A stretch of DNA of 7,335 nt from an uncultured Bacteroidota bacterium (GTDB lineage Bacteria > Bacteroidota > Bacteroidia > Bacteroidales > CAIWKO01): positions 1 to 7,335 of the forward strand of contig CALGYY010000056.1 in NCBI GenBank assembly GCA_937934705.1, in the 5' to 3' direction. Below the pieces are notes generated by a model. The model made no database searches. It was not told the origin of the DNA and saw only the letters and a program-made list of their open reading frames with translations. Below, one piece after another: positions 6,716 to 7,335 of this stretch; the stretch's first letter is position 1; every line of letters starts with the position of its first letter. Made by a program: the position numbers and the translations under genes.

Positions 6716-6756
6716 AAACCGCAATTCCACTGATATTAAGGGAGTTGCGGTTTTTT
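6716..6756 (+). terminator. Rho-independent terminator after tRNA-Cys
   Basis: AAACCGCAATTCC (6716-6728) pairs with GGAGTTGCGGTTT (6741-6753) to give a 13-bp stem with one G-U pair and a 12-nt loop, followed by a T run (6751-6756). It begins 8 nt after the tRNA and should end its transcript. Because the stem also has A residues on its 5' side, it could work weakly on the opposite strand. Confidence 0.88.
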
Positions 6757-6761
6757 GTTTG

Positions 6762-6981
6762 GGGATTTGGCGGGCATTTTCAGAAGGCAGTTATCTGACT
6801 CAACTGGATGTGTCGATTTATGTGACCATTAAGGCCGATATTTATGGCTACAACAAATATGTAATCATCAACTACTAAATATGATCAAGAAAAGCGGCGC
6901 GAAGTCGTCAGGAATGTCGGCGAAAGCATCAATTATAGTAATTTGAATAAGTATGAGTATTTTTACTTAAAAAATCAATAA
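6762..6981 (+). pseudogene. Frameshifted remnant of a gene 3' end, family unknown
   Basis: Two overlapping stretches in different frames read like real protein. The first ends at a TAA at 6876-6878 and contains FSEGSYLTQLDVSIYV and then KADIYGYNKYVIINY. The second, open from 6865 to a TAA at 6979-6981, contains YDQEKRREVVRNVGESINY and then NLNKYEYFYLKNQ. The first stretch ends just where the second begins, so a small indel near 6876-6880 would join them into one C-terminus of about 70 residues. No plausible start precedes them, because the tRNA terminator lies immediately upstream, so the N-terminal part is missing. I do not recognise the family. Chance open frames in A/T-rich DNA remain possible. 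Confidence 0.4.
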
Positions 6982-6986
6982 ATTTG
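6979..6986 (+). promoter_or_regulatory. -7 element ahead of the small gene at 6992
   Basis: TAAATTTG matches TAnnTTTG and overlaps the stop codon of the upstream remnant. It ends 5 nt before the ATG at 6992, the same spacing as for the AsmA-like gene, so the message would be leaderless or nearly so. The region is A/T-rich, which makes a chance match more likely than elsewhere in the window. Confidence 0.35.
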
Positions 6987-6991
6987 CTTAA

Positions 6992-7132
6992 ATGATTCAA
7001 TACTTAGGAAGGTTTGATCATTACCAATATTTAAAGAGTCTGACACATGCTCTCAGTCTGAGTATAATAGAATACAAGAATGTCCGCCCCTCATTATTCG
7101 TTCAACCAATATTTATAAACTCAATAAATTGA
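6992..7132 (+). CDS. Small hypothetical protein (46 residues)
   Basis: ATG at 6992 to TGA at 7130-7132 encodes a 46-residue peptide beginning MIQYLGRFDHYQYLKSL and ending VQPIFINSIN. It has no signal peptide or clear membrane segment and is rich in aromatic and aliphatic residues. Support comes from the well-placed TAAATTTG upstream and a protein-like composition in a tract where stops are frequent. It may be a true small gene, the N-terminal stub of a decayed gene, or a chance frame. I recognise no family. Confidence 0.3.
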   Translation: MIQYLGRFDHYQYLKSLTHALSLSIIEYKNVRPSLFVQPIFINSIN

Positions 7133-7142
7133 AATCACTAAA

Positions 7143-7247
7143 ATGAGTGATGTGCGACCGGAGATAGCAGAGGAATCGACTGTATTTCACTTGTTCTCCA
7201 TGATAACCCTGAGAATTGTAAATCAGGTCGGGGGGTTATCTGATTAA
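7143..7247 (+). CDS. Small possible reading frame (34 residues), doubtful
   Basis: ATG at 7143 to TAA at 7245-7247 encodes MSDVRPEIAEESTVFHL, then MITLRIVNQVGGLSD. It starts 10 nt after the stop of the 46-residue frame, so the two could be fragments of one former gene or a short pair. There is no recognisable ribosome binding site or promoter, and its last third overlaps a hairpin-forming sequence at 7202-7240. Chance is a serious alternative. Confidence 0.18.
   Translation: MSDVRPEIAEESTVFHLFSMITLRIVNQVGGLSD
7202..7240. other. Imperfect hairpin (inverted repeat)
   Basis: GATAAC (7202-7207) pairs with GTTATC (7235-7240), and CCTGA (7208-7212) continues the stem with TCAGG (7223-7227), leaving a 10-nt loop and a 7-nt G-rich bulge (TCGGGGG) on the 3' side. 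It is followed by A/T-rich sequence without a clean T run. It may be a weak terminator for the small upstream frames or a structured element ahead of the gene at 7303; neither is shown. Confidence 0.4.
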
Positions 7248-7302
7248 TAATTTTAGTATTACAGGTAATAAGCTGATCAAAAAGCATGTAAAATATAACA
7301 TC

Positions 7303-7335
7303 ATGGCAAAAATAAAGAAACCCAATGTTTTCCTG
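7303..7335 (+). CDS. Start of a gene leaving the window, product uncertain
   Basis: ATG at 7303 opens a frame that runs off the right edge and encodes MAKIKKPNVFL. It is the first in-frame ATG after a TAA at 7219-7221, and the ATG is preceded by A/T-rich sequence (AAATATAACATC), the usual Bacteroidota start context. The K-K-P-N-V-F-L opening resembles the first strand of sulfotransferases (normally followed by a G-x-x-K-x-G-T-T loop) and also that of sulfatases or alkaline-phosphatase-like enzymes (normally followed by a D-D pair). The deciding residues lie beyond the window, so no function is assigned. Confidence 0.5.
   Translation, partial: MAKIKKPNVFL

Noticed and set aside
6881..6946. 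21-codon open frame starting ATGATCAAG
   Set aside because: It overlaps the more protein-like remnant in another frame, and it is too short and without start signals.
7052..7062. Palindrome CTCAG-T-CTGAG inside the 46-residue frame
   Set aside because: Too short to distinguish from chance, with no second copy seen.
7023..7115. 11-bp direct repeat ACCAATATTTA at 7023-7033 and 7105-7115
   Set aside because: It is short and A/T-rich, lies in A/T-rich DNA, and has no flanking structure suggesting a mobile element or attachment site.

Overview
The window looks like chromosomal DNA from a member of the Bacteroidota. Three things point there: a large outer-membrane protein with the carboxypeptidase-regulatory plus DUF5686 architecture that is typical of that phylum, an AsmA-like protein of the Bacteroidota type, and several upstream elements that match the Bacteroidota -7 promoter consensus TAnnTTTG. 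A finer placement is not possible by eye.

Layout. Positions 1-217 are mostly non-coding and hold an array of 8-nt units (43-163) that ends just upstream of a promoter. Next come two rightward genes: a ChaN/Tiki-like protein with a signal peptide (218-1084) and a large AsmA-like membrane-anchored protein (1189-3843). A leftward gene, DUF5686 with a CarboxypepD_reg-like domain (3860-6427), converges on the AsmA gene with a 16-nt gap. All three products are predicted to work in the cell envelope: a periplasmic or surface ChaN-like protein, an inner-membrane-anchored periplasmic AsmA-like protein possibly involved in lipid transport or outer-membrane homeostasis, and an outer-membrane beta-barrel. 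No direct functional link between them is shown by the sequence. Between the DUF5686 start and a tRNA-Cys(GCA) gene (6638-6708) lies a second array of the same 8-nt vocabulary. A strong rho-independent terminator follows the tRNA.

After the terminator the sequence becomes clearly richer in A+T and poorer in genes. It holds what look like frameshifted remnants of a gene end (6762-6981), two small possible genes (6992-7132 and 7143-7247), an imperfect hairpin, and the first 11 codons of a gene that leaves the window (7303 onward).

The most unusual signal is the repeat system. Tandem 8-nt units built from the same words (AGTATCGG, then A(T/C)GAC(C/T)TT, then CATCACTT/CCTCACTT) occur at both ends of the window in the same order and orientation, and both arrays stop about 25-30 nt before a TAnnTTTG element. 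Part of the second set, four GATACTCC octamers plus five GTCACCC heptamers, lies inside the 5' coding end of the DUF5686 gene. There it lengthens the part before the signal-peptide core, and a copy-number change would shift the reading frame.
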